Positions 5,688 to 6,185 of a DNA stretch of 6,185 bases are shown piece by piece; within the stretch, counting starts at the first letter, position 1; every line of letters begins with the position of its first letter. The stretch is from DATARH01 sp036264235 (GTDB lineage Bacteria; Pseudomonadota; Alphaproteobacteria; ATCC43930; CGMCC-115725), in the NCBI GenBank assembly GCA_036264235.1, contig DATARH010000038.1:1-6185 (forward strand). The letters are read 5' to 3'. Position numbers and translations under genes: made by a program. The notes under the pieces were generated by a model. That model was not told the DNA's origin. It searched no databases and saw nothing but the letters and a program-made list of their open reading frames with translations.

Positions 5688-5948
5688 ATGAAGCGGGTTC
5701 TTTACGGCGCGGTGATCGGCGTTATCGCAGCGGTCGCGCCGGCACTGGCATTCGCACAGTCGTTTCCGGCGGTCGACAGGGGCCAGGCCAGCGCCAGCGC
5801 GCATGGGCCGTCCTACATCGAGGCGCCCGTCCAGCCCAACGAGTTCTATGCCGCCCCGCAGGCGTGGTCGGCCGATCAGAGCCATGCCCCGGCCGTGGAC
5901 TGGGGTCAGGCGAGCGCCAGCGCACACGCCCCTGGCTCCGGGCGGTGA
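5688..5948 (+). CDS. Small exported protein of unknown function with internal repeat
   Basis: An 86-residue protein with a clear Sec signal peptide: the basic start MKR, a hydrophobic core to about residue 20, and a likely signal peptidase I site after AFA (residues 21-23), leaving about 63 mature residues. The mature part is low in hydrophobic residues and rich in Ala, Ser, Pro, Gln and His. It contains a duplicated motif, PAVDRGQASASAHGP (27-41) and PAVDWGQASASAHAP (68-82), 41 residues apart, around a spacer with Tyr, Trp and Asn-Glu-Phe-Tyr. There are no Cys residues, lipobox or known catalytic motif. It is probably periplasmic or secreted and may be intrinsically disordered. It has a strong ribosome binding site and is preceded by two hairpins. 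I do not recognise the family; similar small exported proteins are common in alphaproteobacteria. It is divergent from the MATE gene and is probably monocistronic. Confidence 0.7.
   Translation: MKRVLYGAVIGVIAAVAPALAFAQSFPAVDRGQASASAHGPSYIEAPVQPNEFYAAPQAWSADQSHAPAVDWGQASASAHAPGSGR
5766..5933 (+). repeat. Intragenic duplicated 15-codon motif
   Basis: Codons 27-41 (5766-5810) and 68-82 (5889-5933) of the small exported-protein gene encode 13 of 15 identical residues, while many third positions differ. The protein sequence therefore seems conserved beyond a recent DNA copy event. Confidence 0.7.
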
Positions 5949-6078
5949 GCCGAGCACCGCGCAGTAGCGCTGGGCCCGGCCAAGCGCACTGAGCAATACA
6001 CAGCTGCTGCCGTGCCGTTGCCCCAAGTGTGGCGCATCGGTCGCGGCGGCGAGGTGTACTGAGCGGTATCGGTTTCGG

Positions 6079-6097
6079 CCGGCGCTGAAGGCGCCGG
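6079..6097. terminator. GC-rich hairpin in 3' intergenic region (possible terminator)
   Basis: CCGGCGC (6079-6085) and GCGCCGG (6091-6097) form a 7-bp stem with a 5-nt TGAAG loop. It lies 3 nt beyond the TGA at 6101-6103 of the possible minus-strand coding remnant and about 130 nt beyond the stop of the small exported-protein gene, so it could end either transcript. No T-run follows on either strand, so it is not a classical intrinsic terminator. The stretch 5949-6078 holds nothing else I can support. Confidence 0.35.
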
Positions 6098-6100
6098 TGA

Positions 6101-6184
6101 TCAGCCGCCTTCAAGCTTTGGGATGAAGAAGATCTCGCAGCCCTGCCGGATCTTCTGGAAGTAGGTCGGCTGGTCGTGAATCTA
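6101..6184 (-). pseudogene. Possible C-terminal coding remnant on minus strand (uncertain)
   Basis: Read on the minus strand, 26 codons run from ATT (6181-6179) to a TGA at 6101-6103, giving a peptide with QPTYFQKIRQG and EIFFIPKLEGG. About four-fifths of these codons end in G or C, as in the genuine genes here, and the peptide reads like a folded-protein C terminus. However, a TAG in the same frame at 6182-6184 precedes it immediately and there is no start codon, so the gene is either broken near the window edge or the frame is accidental. Another minus-strand frame is also open to the edge. No family is recognised. Confidence 0.2.
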
Positions 6185-6185
6185 A

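Noticed and set aside
5988..6064. Short direct repeat ACTGAGC at 5988-5994 and 6058-6064.
   Set aside because: A 7-mer repeated once within 77 nt is expected by chance; there are no flanking inverted repeats or other mobile-element features.
5968..6126. Plus-strand frame of 52 codons with a CRCPKCG zinc-ribbon-like string.
   Set aside because: It has no ATG, GTG or TTG start before the Cys motif, no ribosome binding site, and only moderate G/C-ending codon use (about 71%). The Cys pattern is probably accidental.

Overview
The window is GC-rich (roughly two-thirds G+C by eye, with strong G/C preference at third codon positions), and its families and gene packing suggest an alphaproteobacterium such as a Rhizobiales or Rhodospirillales member. 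That placement is an inference from composition and protein style; there is no rRNA, tRNA or taxonomic marker gene here.

Positions 1-4067 form one tightly packed plus-strand array that reads like a small-molecule catabolic operon. In order it holds the 3' part of a major facilitator (MFS) transporter, two tandem paralogues of the uncharacterised Lin0512 family, a TauD/TfdA-type Fe(II)/2-oxoglutarate dioxygenase, an agmatinase/arginase-fold ureohydrolase with altered active-site motifs, and a hotdog-fold acyl-CoA thioesterase. Spacings are 34, 10, 74 and 3 nt, and the last pair overlaps by 4 nt. The natural reading is uptake of a small substrate (MFS), oxidative attack (dioxygenase), hydrolysis of a C-N bond (ureohydrolase) and handling of a CoA thioester (thioesterase), with the Lin0512 pair in an unknown role. 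The substrate cannot be read from the sequence. The operon promoter lies upstream of the window.

Positions 4064-5446 on the minus strand encode a complete MATE-family multidrug exporter, convergent with the operon and sharing a CTAG in which the two stop codons overlap. It looks functionally separate from the catabolic genes.

Positions 5447-5687 are a 241-nt intergenic region rich in inverted repeats: the 8-mer AAGCCGGC and its complement occur twice each, and there is a further 9-bp stem. It separates the MATE gene from a divergently transcribed small gene (5688-5948). That gene encodes an 86-residue, apparently exported protein of unknown function with an internal duplicated motif. The last 237 nt hold no complete gene that I can support, only a 7-bp-stem hairpin and a possible minus-strand C-terminal coding remnant running to the window edge.

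The most interesting part is the operon: duplicated Lin0512 genes next to a ureohydrolase that lacks a canonical metal-ligand His and the usual guanidinium-contacting Glu, coupled to a dioxygenase with every canonical residue intact. This could be an undescribed pathway for a nitrogenous (perhaps guanidino- or amide-containing) compound.
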